DNA of 5,736 bases from Myxococcales bacterium (GTDB taxonomy: Bacteria > Desulfobacterota_B > Binatia > UBA1149 > SPBQ01), in the NCBI GenBank assembly GCA_004525875.1, contig SPBQ01000163.1, positions 1 to 5,736 of the forward strand, read 5' to 3'. Within the stretch, counting starts at the first letter, position 1, and each line of letters opens with the position of its first letter. This document shows, piece by piece, positions 1 to 5,736 of the stretch. The notes under the pieces are model-generated. The model was not told where the DNA came from, did not search any database, and saw only the letters and a program-made list of their open reading frames with translations. Position numbers and translations under genes: made by a program.

Positions 1-714
1 CTGCTGGGAGACGCCGAGATCCGAGTTTCCTCGGCACGCCGAACCTTGGCGCTTCTCATCCTGCCCGAGTCCGAGGTCCTGGAGGTAGGGCCGAGCGGAC
101 TGGAATCCGAGGTCCCGCCGGATCCGGGCATGGATCTGGCTACTCTCGAGGTGACATCTCGCCGGCACGAGATCGCCGCGGCTGATGCGGCGGTGGAGGC
201 GGCGTCCGCCAATGTACGGCTCACGCGCGCGGCCCGTCTCCCCGATGTGACCGCGACAGGCGGCTACAAGCGCCAGTCGGACGGTTTCCGCGGTGCATTT
301 CTGGGCGTGGCAATCCCGATCTCCCTGTTCAACCGCAGCGCGGGGGCAGTCGCCGGTGCCGAGGCGAGGGTCGGAGCGATGGAGACGCGGCTCAAGCTGA
401 CTCGTCGGCAAATAGACAATGACCTCCGCCGAGCGGTGGAGACATATGAGAGCCTCAAACGCCGGAGCGACTTGTTGGGTGACGAGGAGCTGGACGCGTC
501 ATCCGACCTTCTCCAGATCGCGCAGGTAGCCTACGACCTCGGCGAGATGGAACTGCTGGAGCTTCTCGATGCAGCCGGCGCGCTCAGGGGGGCGCGGAGT
601 GCAGATGCCCAAGTGAAGGCCGACCTGTGGACCGCCTACTACAACCTCGAACGCGCGATGGGCGGATTCGACATCGCGGCTGAGCCATCAACGACCGTTC
701 CGGAGATCAGATAA
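1..714 (+). CDS. TolC/CusC-family outer-membrane efflux channel, C-terminal part (5' end outside window)
   Basis: This is the outer-membrane channel of a tripartite efflux pump (OEP family, TolC/CusC/CzcC-like). The reading frame is open from base 1, giving 237 residues before TAA; members usually have about 400-450 residues, so roughly the N-terminal half lies upstream. A TTG at 46 is only an internal codon. Visible family marks are: an alanine-rich helix leading to RLPDVTATGGYKR (window residues about 79-91); a beta-strand segment VAIPISLFNRSAG (103-115), the usual lPl-FNR-G signature entering the second helical hairpin; a long charged helix (about 116-170); and YDLGEMELLELLDA (178-191), matching the family's Y-x-x-G-x-x-x-LLELLDA motif. 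An aromatic YYNLERAMGG segment follows near the end. It overlaps the adaptor start by one base, which supports one operon. Family is confident; substrate cannot be read from a channel fragment. Confidence 0.93.
   Translation: MLGDAEIRVSSARRTLALLILPESEVLEVGPSGLESEVPPDPGMDLATLEVTSRRHEIAAADAAVEAASANVRLTRAARLPDVTATGGYKRQSDGFRGAFLGVAIPISLFNRSAGAVAGAEARVGAMETRLKLTRRQIDNDLRRAVETYESLKRRSDLLGDEELDASSDLLQIAQVAYDLGEMELLELLDAAGALRGARSADAQVKADLWTAYYNLERAMGGFDIAAEPSTTVPEIR
702..705 (+). promoter_or_regulatory. Ribosome binding site of the adaptor gene
   Basis: GGAG lies 8 bases upstream of the ATG at 714, inside the last codons of the channel gene. It supports ATG 714 over the in-frame ATG at 741, which has no comparable purine-rich motif. 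The stop and start overlap as TAATG, so ribosomes ending the channel gene could re-initiate here. Confidence 0.7.
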
Positions 715-2219
715 TGACCCGAATTCGACTTCACACGGGCATGACGACCGCGTTGCGCGCGATAGCCTTTTGCACACTCGCCGTATTGGGCGCCGCCTGC
801 GGCGGTGCAGAAGAGGTGATCGAAGAGCCGGAACTCGGTGCTGTCGTCGTCACACAATGGGTCGACGGAACCGAGCTCTTTCTCGAGTATCCCTTCCTCG
901 TCGCCGGGCAACAGACGGGAAACTGGGCGATTCACCTCACGCACCGAGATGGCTTTGCACCGATTCGGGCGGGCACGCTCGACGTCCGTTTCTCGTCGGG
1001 AGGAACCGCCGCGGAGTCGTTCACGGTGGATGCTCCGCTGCGCGACGGAATCTTCTTGCTTGATCCGGTGATCGCCCGCGCAGGCACCTACCAGGTCGAG
1101 TTGATCCTCGAGAGCGCCCAGGTGGACAGCCGCCACGTCGTGTCCGACGTCCTGGTCCACGGTAGCGAAGAAGTAGCGCTCGCTTACGACGCCGCCGAAG
1201 AGCTGGCCGGTGTCTCCTTCCTCAAGGAACAGCAGTGGGTCATCCCCTTCGCGGTTCATCCGGCCGGGGAGCATCCGGTTCAAGCCACGATGCTCGCTGC
1301 TGGAGAGATCGTCTCACCCGACGGGTCGCTCGTTCGGGTCAGCGCGCCGGTTCAAGGCATTGCTGAGGCCCGGTCCAACCGCAACGCACCCTCGGTCGGC
1401 GATCGGGTCCGTCAGGGCCAGGTCCTGGCCGTCCTCTCGCCCACGGGCCAGGACGGCGGGTTCGCCCAGACCCGAGGGCGCGTCGAGCGACTGCGGCGAG
1501 AAGTCGAAAGGGATGCGACGCTGTTCGGCGCCGGGGCCATCCCGGCGAGGCGCCTCGAAGAGGCTCGACACGATCTGGAGATCGCAGAAGCCGAGCTACT
1601 TGCGATGGGCGGTGGAACGGACGGTGCCTACCAACTCACTCTGCGGGCACCGATGGCGGGCGTGATCGCGGAACGCATGTTCGTGCCGGGTGGGCGCGTG
1701 CAGGCTGGCGAGGCGTTGTTCACCGTGGTTGACCCGTCCAGAGCGTGGGTGCGTGTTCAAGTGCCAGCTGCGATCGCGAATACCTTGTCCGCGAATGCGC
1801 ACTCGCTCTTCACGATCGACAACTCCGGTGAGGTCTTCACCTCACAGTTACGGTCGGTCGGGCAGGTGATTAACTCCGCCACCCGCACCGTTCCCGTGGT
1901 CTTCGAGGTGACGGCGGCGAACCGTCCCTTCACGTTCGGCCAGTTCGTGCAGGCCACGATTCCCACAGGTGAATCGGTGACCGGCATTGCCATCCCCAAC
2001 ACCGCGATCCTCGACGAGAACGGCACGCTCGTCGCCTACGTGCAGGCGGGTGGTGAGACCTTCGAGAGGCGAATCCTCACGCTGGGCGACACCGACGGAC
2101 GAAGAACTCACGTCGTCGCTGGAATCAGGCCCGGAGACATGGTGGTCACCCTCGGTGCTTACCAGGTGCGTCTAGCCTCCCTGTCCGGCGGCGATTTCGC
2201 CGGCGGCCACGCGCACTAG
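714..2219 (+). CDS. RND efflux periplasmic adaptor (membrane fusion protein) with extra N-terminal domain, probable lipoprotein
   Basis: Periplasmic adaptor joining the RND pump to the outer-membrane channel, 501 residues. Residues 1-29 form a signal sequence (Arg-rich start, hydrophobic 13-27) ending in VLGAAC; Cys29 is a likely lipidation site, although Gly at -3 departs from the usual lipobox. Residues about 41-165 form an extra beta-rich module containing TELFLEYP (53-60) and HLTH (74-77), placed before the FLKEQQW segment (169-175) that precedes the conserved core. The core runs in family order: first half of the barrel-sandwich (lipoyl-like) domain about 206-242, a short alpha hairpin about 247-297, second half about 307-340, beta-barrel about 344-418, and membrane-proximal domain about 420-485. 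The protein ends in GGHAH. There is no methionine between Cys29 and Met193, so a CusB-type N-terminal methionine metal site is not evident. It is translationally coupled to the channel gene and sits 12 bases before the pump gene. Adaptor role is secure; heavy-metal cargo is inferred from its partner. Confidence 0.94.
   Translation: MTRIRLHTGMTTALRAIAFCTLAVLGAACGGAEEVIEEPELGAVVVTQWVDGTELFLEYPFLVAGQQTGNWAIHLTHRDGFAPIRAGTLDVRFSSGGTAAESFTVDAPLRDGIFLLDPVIARAGTYQVELILESAQVDSRHVVSDVLVHGSEEVALAYDAAEELAGVSFLKEQQWVIPFAVHPAGEHPVQATMLAAGEIVSPDGSLVRVSAPVQGIAEARSNRNAPSVGDRVRQGQVLAVLSPTGQDGGFAQTRGRVERLRREVERDATLFGAGAIPARRLEEARHDLEIAEAELLAMGGGTDGAYQLTLRAPMAGVIAERMFVPGGRVQAGEALFTVVDPSRAWVRVQVPAAIANTLSANAHSLFTIDNSGEVFTSQLRSVGQVINSATRTVPVVFEVTAANRPFTFGQFVQATIPTGESVTGIAIPNTAILDENGTLVAYVQAGGETFERRILTLGDTDGRRTHVVAGIRPGDMVVTLGAYQVRLASLSGGDFAGGHAH
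834..1208 (+). other. Extra N-terminal beta-rich module of the adaptor
   Basis: Adaptor residues about 41-165 precede the standard lipoyl/hairpin core. The stretch alternates short hydrophobic strands with Gly/Pro/Asp turns, with TELFLEYP near its start and a HVVSDVLVH strand near its end, suggesting an immunoglobulin-like sandwich. I recall similar ELF-x-E-[YF]-P segments in other CusB/CzcB-like adaptors from environmental bacteria, so it is probably a recurring accessory domain. Its function (metal capture, contact with pump or chaperone) cannot be told from sequence. Confidence 0.6.
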
Positions 2220-2225
2220 AAGGGG
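2218..2225 (+). promoter_or_regulatory. Ribosome binding site of the RND pump gene
   Basis: AGAAGGGG begins in the adaptor's stop codon (TAG at 2217-2219) and ends 6 bases before the ATG at 2232. It is the strongest purine tract near a start in the window and fixes the pump's start codon, which also gives the usual RND N-terminus (short amphipathic stretch, then TM1). Confidence 0.75.
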
Positions 2226-2231
2226 TATCCG

Positions 2232-5200
2232 ATGCTAGACCGGGTCATTCGTTGGTCCATCAAGAACCACTTTCTCGTGGCAGGTGCGGCGCTCCTCCTT
2301 CTCATCACCGGGACGGTCACAGCGCTACGAATGCCTGTCGACGTGTTTCCCGATCTGACGGCGCCCACGGTAACCGTCCTGACCGAGGCACATGGGATGG
2401 CGCCGGAGGAGGTCGAAGCGCTGGTAACGTTTCGGATCGAGACCGCCGTGAACGGAGCCACGGGCGTGCGAAGGGTGCGCTCTTCGACGTCGCAGGGTAT
2501 CAGCATCGTGTGGATCGAGTTCGGCTGGGGCACCGACATCTTCCAGGCTCGACAGATCGTCAACGAGAAGCTCCAACTCGTCGCAGCCGGGCTGCCGCAG
2601 AGCGTAGGGACACCTACGCTTGCGCCCATATCGTCCATCATGGGCGAGATCCTCCTGATCGCGGTTACGGGAGATGAGTCCGTCACGCCGATGGAGATGC
2701 GCTCCGTGGCCGCCTGGACGCTTCGCAGACGTCTTCTCGCCATCCCAGGTGTCGCTCAAGTGATTCCCCTCGGGGGCGAGGTGCGAGAGTACCAGATTCT
2801 CGTGGACCCCGACCGCCTGCTCGCGTACGACGTAACGCTCGAGGACGTCGTCAGAGCCGCCGAAGGCTCGAACGTGAACGCGTCCGGTGGCGTCTTCATG
2901 GAGCGCGGACAGGAGTACCTGATTCGAGCGACGGTGCGCTTGCAGAGTATCCAGGACGTGGGTCTCACCGTCGTGGTTACGCGCGGTGGCACTCCGGTCA
3001 CGATCGGCGATGTGGCGAACGTCCGCATCGGACCGGCCACGAGACTGGGCGATGGATCGGCGAACGCCTCGCGGGCCGTGATTCTGACACTCCTCAAGCA
3101 GCCCGGCACGAACACCCTCGAGCTGACGGATCGGATCGATCAGGAGATCTTGAGCATCGAAGAGACTCTCCCCGCCGGCATGACCATCAATCGCGGCATT
3201 TTCCGGCAGGCGGACTTCATCCGGACCGCTGTGAACAACGTCATGATAGCGCTCCGCGACGGAGCCATCCTCGTCGTGGTGATCCTGTTCCTGTTTCTCT
3301 GGAGCGTGCGAACGACGTCCATCTCGGTGCTGGCGATTCCTCTCTCGCTCATTACCGCGGTACTGGCACTCAAGCTGCTGGACATCACGATCAATACCAT
3401 GACGCTGGGAGGCATGGCGATTGCGATCGGCGCGCTGGTAGATGATGCCGTGATCGTGGTGGAGAACGTGTTTCGACGCCTGCGAGAGAATCAGCATCGC
3501 CCCGAGGGCGCTCGGGACCCGGCGTCCCAGGTTGTGTTCGACGCGGCCAAGGAGATCCTCAGGAGCATCGTGGTCGCGACGCTGATCATCATCGTCGTTT
3601 TCGTCCCGCTGCTCTTCCTGTCCGGCGTAGAAGGGCGCATGCTCCAACCGCTCGGGATCGCCTACATCGTCTCGATCCTCGCGTCACTCGTCGTCGCGGT
3701 CACGGTCACGCCTGCGCTGTGCGTGTACCTGCTGCCGAGAGCAAAGGCGCTGGAGACCGAAGAAGAGAGTCTGGTCGTCCGAACGCTCAAGAGATGGTAT
3801 GGGGCGACGTTGATCCCGATCCTTGAGCGGCCCGCGCTGGTCATGGCAGGAGCCGCCTCGCTCGTGGTCCTCTCGCTGGGCGCATTCCCGTTCCTCGGCC
3901 GCTCGTTCCTCCCCGAGTTCCAGGAGGGATCGCTTGTCATCAGCGCGCTTACCGTACCGGGCACATCTCTGGACGAGTCCGACGCGCTGGGTCGGAGGAT
4001 CGAGCAGATCCTGCTGGCGCACCCGGCGGTGCTCGAGACGGCGCGGCGGACCGGAAGAGCGGAGCTCGATGAGCACGCTCAAGGGGTCAACGCGGCAGAA
4101 ATCGACGCCCGGCTCGACATCGACGCATACGACTACGAGGACATTCTCGAAGATCTGCGGGCGGACCTCGCGGCCGTGCCCGGCACGCAGATCACGATCG
4201 GCCAGCCCATCGGCCATCGGATCGACCACATGTTGTCGGGCACCCGGGCGAGCATCGCCGTCAAGATTTTCGGCCCCGACCTGTATGAGCTTCGGCGGAT
4301 CGCCACTGACATCGAAACTGTCGCGCAGGGTGTGGCGGGCACCGTTGACGTAGCGATGGAGCAACAGGCCGACGTGCCCCAGATCCGCATCGACATGAAC
4401 CGTCCGGCCATGGCGCGCTACGGGGTGACGCCCGAGTGGCTCGCTGAAGCGGTCGATGTGGCTCTCGCGGGCGAGGCCGTCTCACAGATCCTGGAGGACC
4501 AGAGGACCTTCAATCTCGTCGTGCGGTTCACCGAACAGCACCGGAGGAGCCTCGAGACGGTCCGCAACGCTCGCATCAACACTCCCGTGGGTTCGAAGGG
4601 CACAATCGGCACGCTCGCCGATGTGCGCTTCGATCTCGGCCCGAACTCGATCTCGAGGGAGGACGTGCAGAGGAAGATCGTTGTGCAGTCGAACGTGGCA
4701 GGTCGGGACGTCGGGAGCGTGGTGGCGGATCTGCGCCGACGAGTCGATGCGACAGTGGATCTTCCGGCCGGCTACTTCGTCGAATACGGAGGGCAGTTCG
4801 AATCGGCGGAGGAGGCCTCGCGCACCATCGGATTCATGAGCCTGCTCTCGCTCGCTGCAGTGTTCCTACTGCTTCTCGTCGAGTTCAGCTCTGTCCGACA
4901 GGCTCTTCTGGTGATGGTGAACCTGCCCTTGGCGCTGGTCGGTGGCGTCTTCGCGGTGTGGCTTACAGGGGGGGTGTTGAACGTCGCGACACTGGTGGGC
5001 TTCATCACCCTGTTCGGGATCGCAATACGTAACGGCATTCTGATGGTGAGCCATTTCAACCACCTGCAGGCCGAGGGAGTGCCGCTCTACGATTCGGTCG
5101 TGCAGGGATCCATGGAGCGCCTGAGTCCCATCATGATGACCGCCCTGACGGCCGGGCTGGCACTACTGCCGCTCGCGCTATCTGGTGGAGAGCCCGGCAA

Positions 5201-5312
5201 CGAGATCCAGAGCCCGATGGCGGTCGTGGTCCTCGGCGGACTTCTCACCTCTTTGGCCCTCAACATGGTCGTCGTCCCTGTCCTCTACCTCCGGCACGGG
5301 TCGGCGAAATGA
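2232..5312 (+). CDS. Inner-membrane RND efflux pump, heavy-metal (CusA/CzcA-like) family
   Basis: Proton-driven inner-membrane pump, complete at 1026 residues, close to the usual 1020-1070 for HME-RND proteins. The RND plan is clear: TM1 at about 12-32, a large periplasmic loop to about 335, TM2-TM6 at about 338-498, TM7 at about 534-555, a second periplasmic loop, and TM8-TM12 at about 868-1018. Family motifs include MPVDVFPDLT (34-43), the MAPEEVEALVTFRIE segment (56-70), PEFQEGSL (561-568), and in TM4 GALVDDAVIVVEN (400-412), holding Asp404 and Glu411, the proton-relay positions of HME pumps. The residue aligned with CzcA Asp402 is Ala398, as in CusA, so TM4 looks CusA-like. However, aligning from memory, CusA's substrate methionines 573, 623 and 672 correspond to Ser571, Ala621 and His666, and its Glu939 and Lys984 to Arg933 and Ile967. 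Copper export of the CusA kind is therefore doubtful; a divalent metal or another cation is possible. It is the last member of the channel-adaptor-pump set, 12 bases after the adaptor. No frameshift or truncation is visible. Confidence 0.96.
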   Translation: MLDRVIRWSIKNHFLVAGAALLLLITGTVTALRMPVDVFPDLTAPTVTVLTEAHGMAPEEVEALVTFRIETAVNGATGVRRVRSSTSQGISIVWIEFGWGTDIFQARQIVNEKLQLVAAGLPQSVGTPTLAPISSIMGEILLIAVTGDESVTPMEMRSVAAWTLRRRLLAIPGVAQVIPLGGEVREYQILVDPDRLLAYDVTLEDVVRAAEGSNVNASGGVFMERGQEYLIRATVRLQSIQDVGLTVVVTRGGTPVTIGDVANVRIGPATRLGDGSANASRAVILTLLKQPGTNTLELTDRIDQEILSIEETLPAGMTINRGIFRQADFIRTAVNNVMIALRDGAILVVVILFLFLWSVRTTSISVLAIPLSLITAVLALKLLDITINTMTLGGMAIAIGALVDDAVIVVENVFRRLRENQHRPEGARDPASQVVFDAAKEILRSIVVATLIIIVVFVPLLFLSGVEGRMLQPLGIAYIVSILASLVVAVTVTPALCVYLLPRAKALETEEESLVVRTLKRWYGATLIPILERPALVMAGAASLVVLSLGAFPFLGRSFLPEFQEGSLVISALTVPGTSLDESDALGRRIEQILLAHPAVLETARRTGRAELDEHAQGVNAAEIDARLDIDAYDYEDILEDLRADLAAVPGTQITIGQPIGHRIDHMLSGTRASIAVKIFGPDLYELRRIATDIETVAQGVAGTVDVAMEQQADVPQIRIDMNRPAMARYGVTPEWLAEAVDVALAGEAVSQILEDQRTFNLVVRFTEQHRRSLETVRNARINTPVGSKGTIGTLADVRFDLGPNSISREDVQRKIVVQSNVAGRDVGSVVADLRRRVDATVDLPAGYFVEYGGQFESAEEASRTIGFMSLLSLAAVFLLLLVEFSSVRQALLVMVNLPLALVGGVFAVWLTGGVLNVATLVGFITLFGIAIRNGILMVSHFNHLQAEGVPLYDSVVQGSMERLSPIMMTALTAGLALLPLALSGGEPGNEIQSPMAVVVLGGLLTSLALNMVVVPVLYLRHGSAK

Positions 5313-5426
5313 GCCGGTCCAGAATGCTGCGAGAACCCTCACACTTGGCTCGAGGCGGGGTCGGTCACCGCTGTCCAGCCTTCTTTCCGTTTCACTGCGC
5401 CACATCACTCAACCCGGAGACGTACC
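5313..5426 (+). other. Intergenic gap between pump and NTF2-like gene, no clear signal
   Basis: This 114-base stretch contains no convincing gene. I see no stable GC stem followed by a T run, so no intrinsic terminator is supported, and no good -35/-10 pair; TTGGCT at 5345-5350 has no matching -10 box. A pyrimidine-rich tract occurs near 5376-5393. Read-through from the pump gene is thus possible, but a separate promoter cannot be excluded. Confidence 0.5.
5416..5420 (+). promoter_or_regulatory. Ribosome binding site of the NTF2-like gene
   Basis: GGAGA lies 6 bases upstream of the ATG at 5427. Together with the signal peptide that begins directly at this ATG, it fixes the start codon. Confidence 0.75.
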
Positions 5427-5736
5427 ATGCGTAGACTCCTCCTTTCGACGACCCTCGCACTCGCCGTCCTGGCACCCGCGAGCGTTAAAGCGCAGGCCAA
5501 TGAAGAACGCGCCGCTGTGCAGAGCGTCATCACCGCCTTCGCAAACGGCATCCACACGAACGCACTCGCAGACGTCGCAGGTCTCTTCGCACCCACGGGG
5601 GTCCACATTCTGGTTGACAATGCGGCATTCCACGGGTGGGGAGAGTACCGTGACGACTATCTCACCCCGGAAATGGCGCGATACGGGGATGTCAGGTACG
5701 CCCACACGGGCATCGAAGCGTCCCTGCGGGGGAACA
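5427..5736 (+). CDS. Exported SnoaL/NTF2-like protein, N-terminal part (3' end outside window)
   Basis: The frame is open from ATG 5427 to the window edge (103 codons, no stop), so the gene is cut by the window. Residues 1-24 are a classical Sec signal peptide: MRRLLL start, hydrophobic core to about residue 16, and a predicted cleavage after A-Q-A (22-24). The mature part starts with a helix (ERAAVQSVITAFANGI, 27-42), then DVAGLFAPTGVHILVDN (49-65) and FHGWGEYRDDYL (68-79). This order of helix, LFAP-type strand start and G-W-x-x-YRD motif fits the NTF2 fold of the SnoaL-like/DUF4440 group, a cone-shaped small-ligand or enzyme scaffold. Family members commonly have 120-160 residues, so perhaps one third is missing. 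No metal-binding cluster is apparent in the visible part. It lies 114 bases after the pump on the same strand and may belong to the operon, but that is an inference. Role unknown. Confidence 0.8.
   Translation, partial: MRRLLLSTTLALAVLAPASVKAQANEERAAVQSVITAFANGIHTNALADVAGLFAPTGVHILVDNAAFHGWGEYRDDYLTPEMARYGDVRYAHTGIEASLRGN

Noticed and set aside
46..48. TTG as the start of a 222-residue channel protein
   Set aside because: The frame is open to base 1, the residues before TTG continue the helix expected of the family, and no ribosome site precedes it. The real start is outside the window.
741..743. Alternative ATG start for the adaptor (residue 10)
   Set aside because: It would still leave a signal sequence, but it lacks a Shine-Dalgarno as good as the GGAG before 714 and would lose the stop-start overlap. 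It remains a minor possibility.
639..1283. A 214-codon open frame on the - strand across the channel/adaptor junction
   Set aside because: It runs opposite two well-supported coding regions, has no recognisable motif and spans their operon junction, so it is a reverse-frame shadow.
2325..3647. A 440-codon open frame on the - strand opposite the pump gene
   Set aside because: Its product is a low-complexity run of Arg, Asp, His and Glu with no domain or membrane pattern. It lies wholly inside a well-conserved RND coding region, as expected from GC-rich codon bias.
4191..4226. Local short repeats (ATCGGCCA / CATCGGCCATCGG) inside the pump gene
   Set aside because: They fall in codons for Ile-Gly, Gly-His and similar pairs in a conserved segment, so codon bias explains them. 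No CRISPR, insertion-sequence ends or attachment-site pattern was seen anywhere in the window.
3823..4353. A 176-codon + strand frame within the pump gene
   Set aside because: Its product is rich in Arg and Ser, typical of an out-of-frame reading of GC-rich coding DNA, and it lies inside the pump's uninterrupted frame.
5309..5432. Small open frame overlapping the pump's stop codon and running into the next gene
   Set aside because: It is about 40 codons, has no own ribosome site, no hydrophobic or domain pattern, and ends inside the NTF2-like gene.

Overview
The window holds most of a tripartite RND efflux operon of the heavy-metal (HME, CusCBA/CzcCBA-like) type, followed by the 5' part of a small secreted protein gene. 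All four genes lie on the + strand. The three membrane components mark a Gram-negative (diderm) host. The DNA is GC-rich (about 60-65% by eye) with strong G/C preference at third codon positions. The adaptor's N-terminal module and the pump's sequence resemble efflux systems I associate with Bacteroidota, Gemmatimonadota and similar non-model lineages. Together with the high GC this makes Gemmatimonadota or a related soil/marine group a reasonable but low-confidence guess; nothing here fixes the taxon.

Layout: 1-714 is the C-terminal part of a TolC/CusC-type outer-membrane channel whose start lies upstream of the window. 714-2219 is the periplasmic adaptor (membrane fusion protein, probable lipoprotein). 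Its ATG shares one base with the channel's stop codon (TAATG), so the two are probably translationally coupled. 2232-5312 is the complete 1026-residue inner-membrane RND pump, 12 bases downstream with a strong Shine-Dalgarno. 5313-5426 is a short non-coding gap with no convincing terminator or promoter. From 5427 to the window end runs the start of an exported NTF2/SnoaL-like protein, cut off by the window edge.

How they work together: the pump would take substrate from the periplasm or inner membrane using the proton gradient, the adaptor would bridge pump and channel, and the channel would carry the substrate across the outer membrane. The family is clear but the substrate is not. The pump has the conserved TM4 Asp/Glu of HME pumps, but the positions I align with the CusA copper-binding methionines are Ser, Ala and His. 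The adaptor lacks an N-terminal methionine cluster and carries instead an extra N-terminal beta-rich module and a short His-containing C-terminus. I see no evidence for a wholly new system; the points worth following are the unassigned substrate, the extra adaptor domain and the secreted NTF2-like neighbour.
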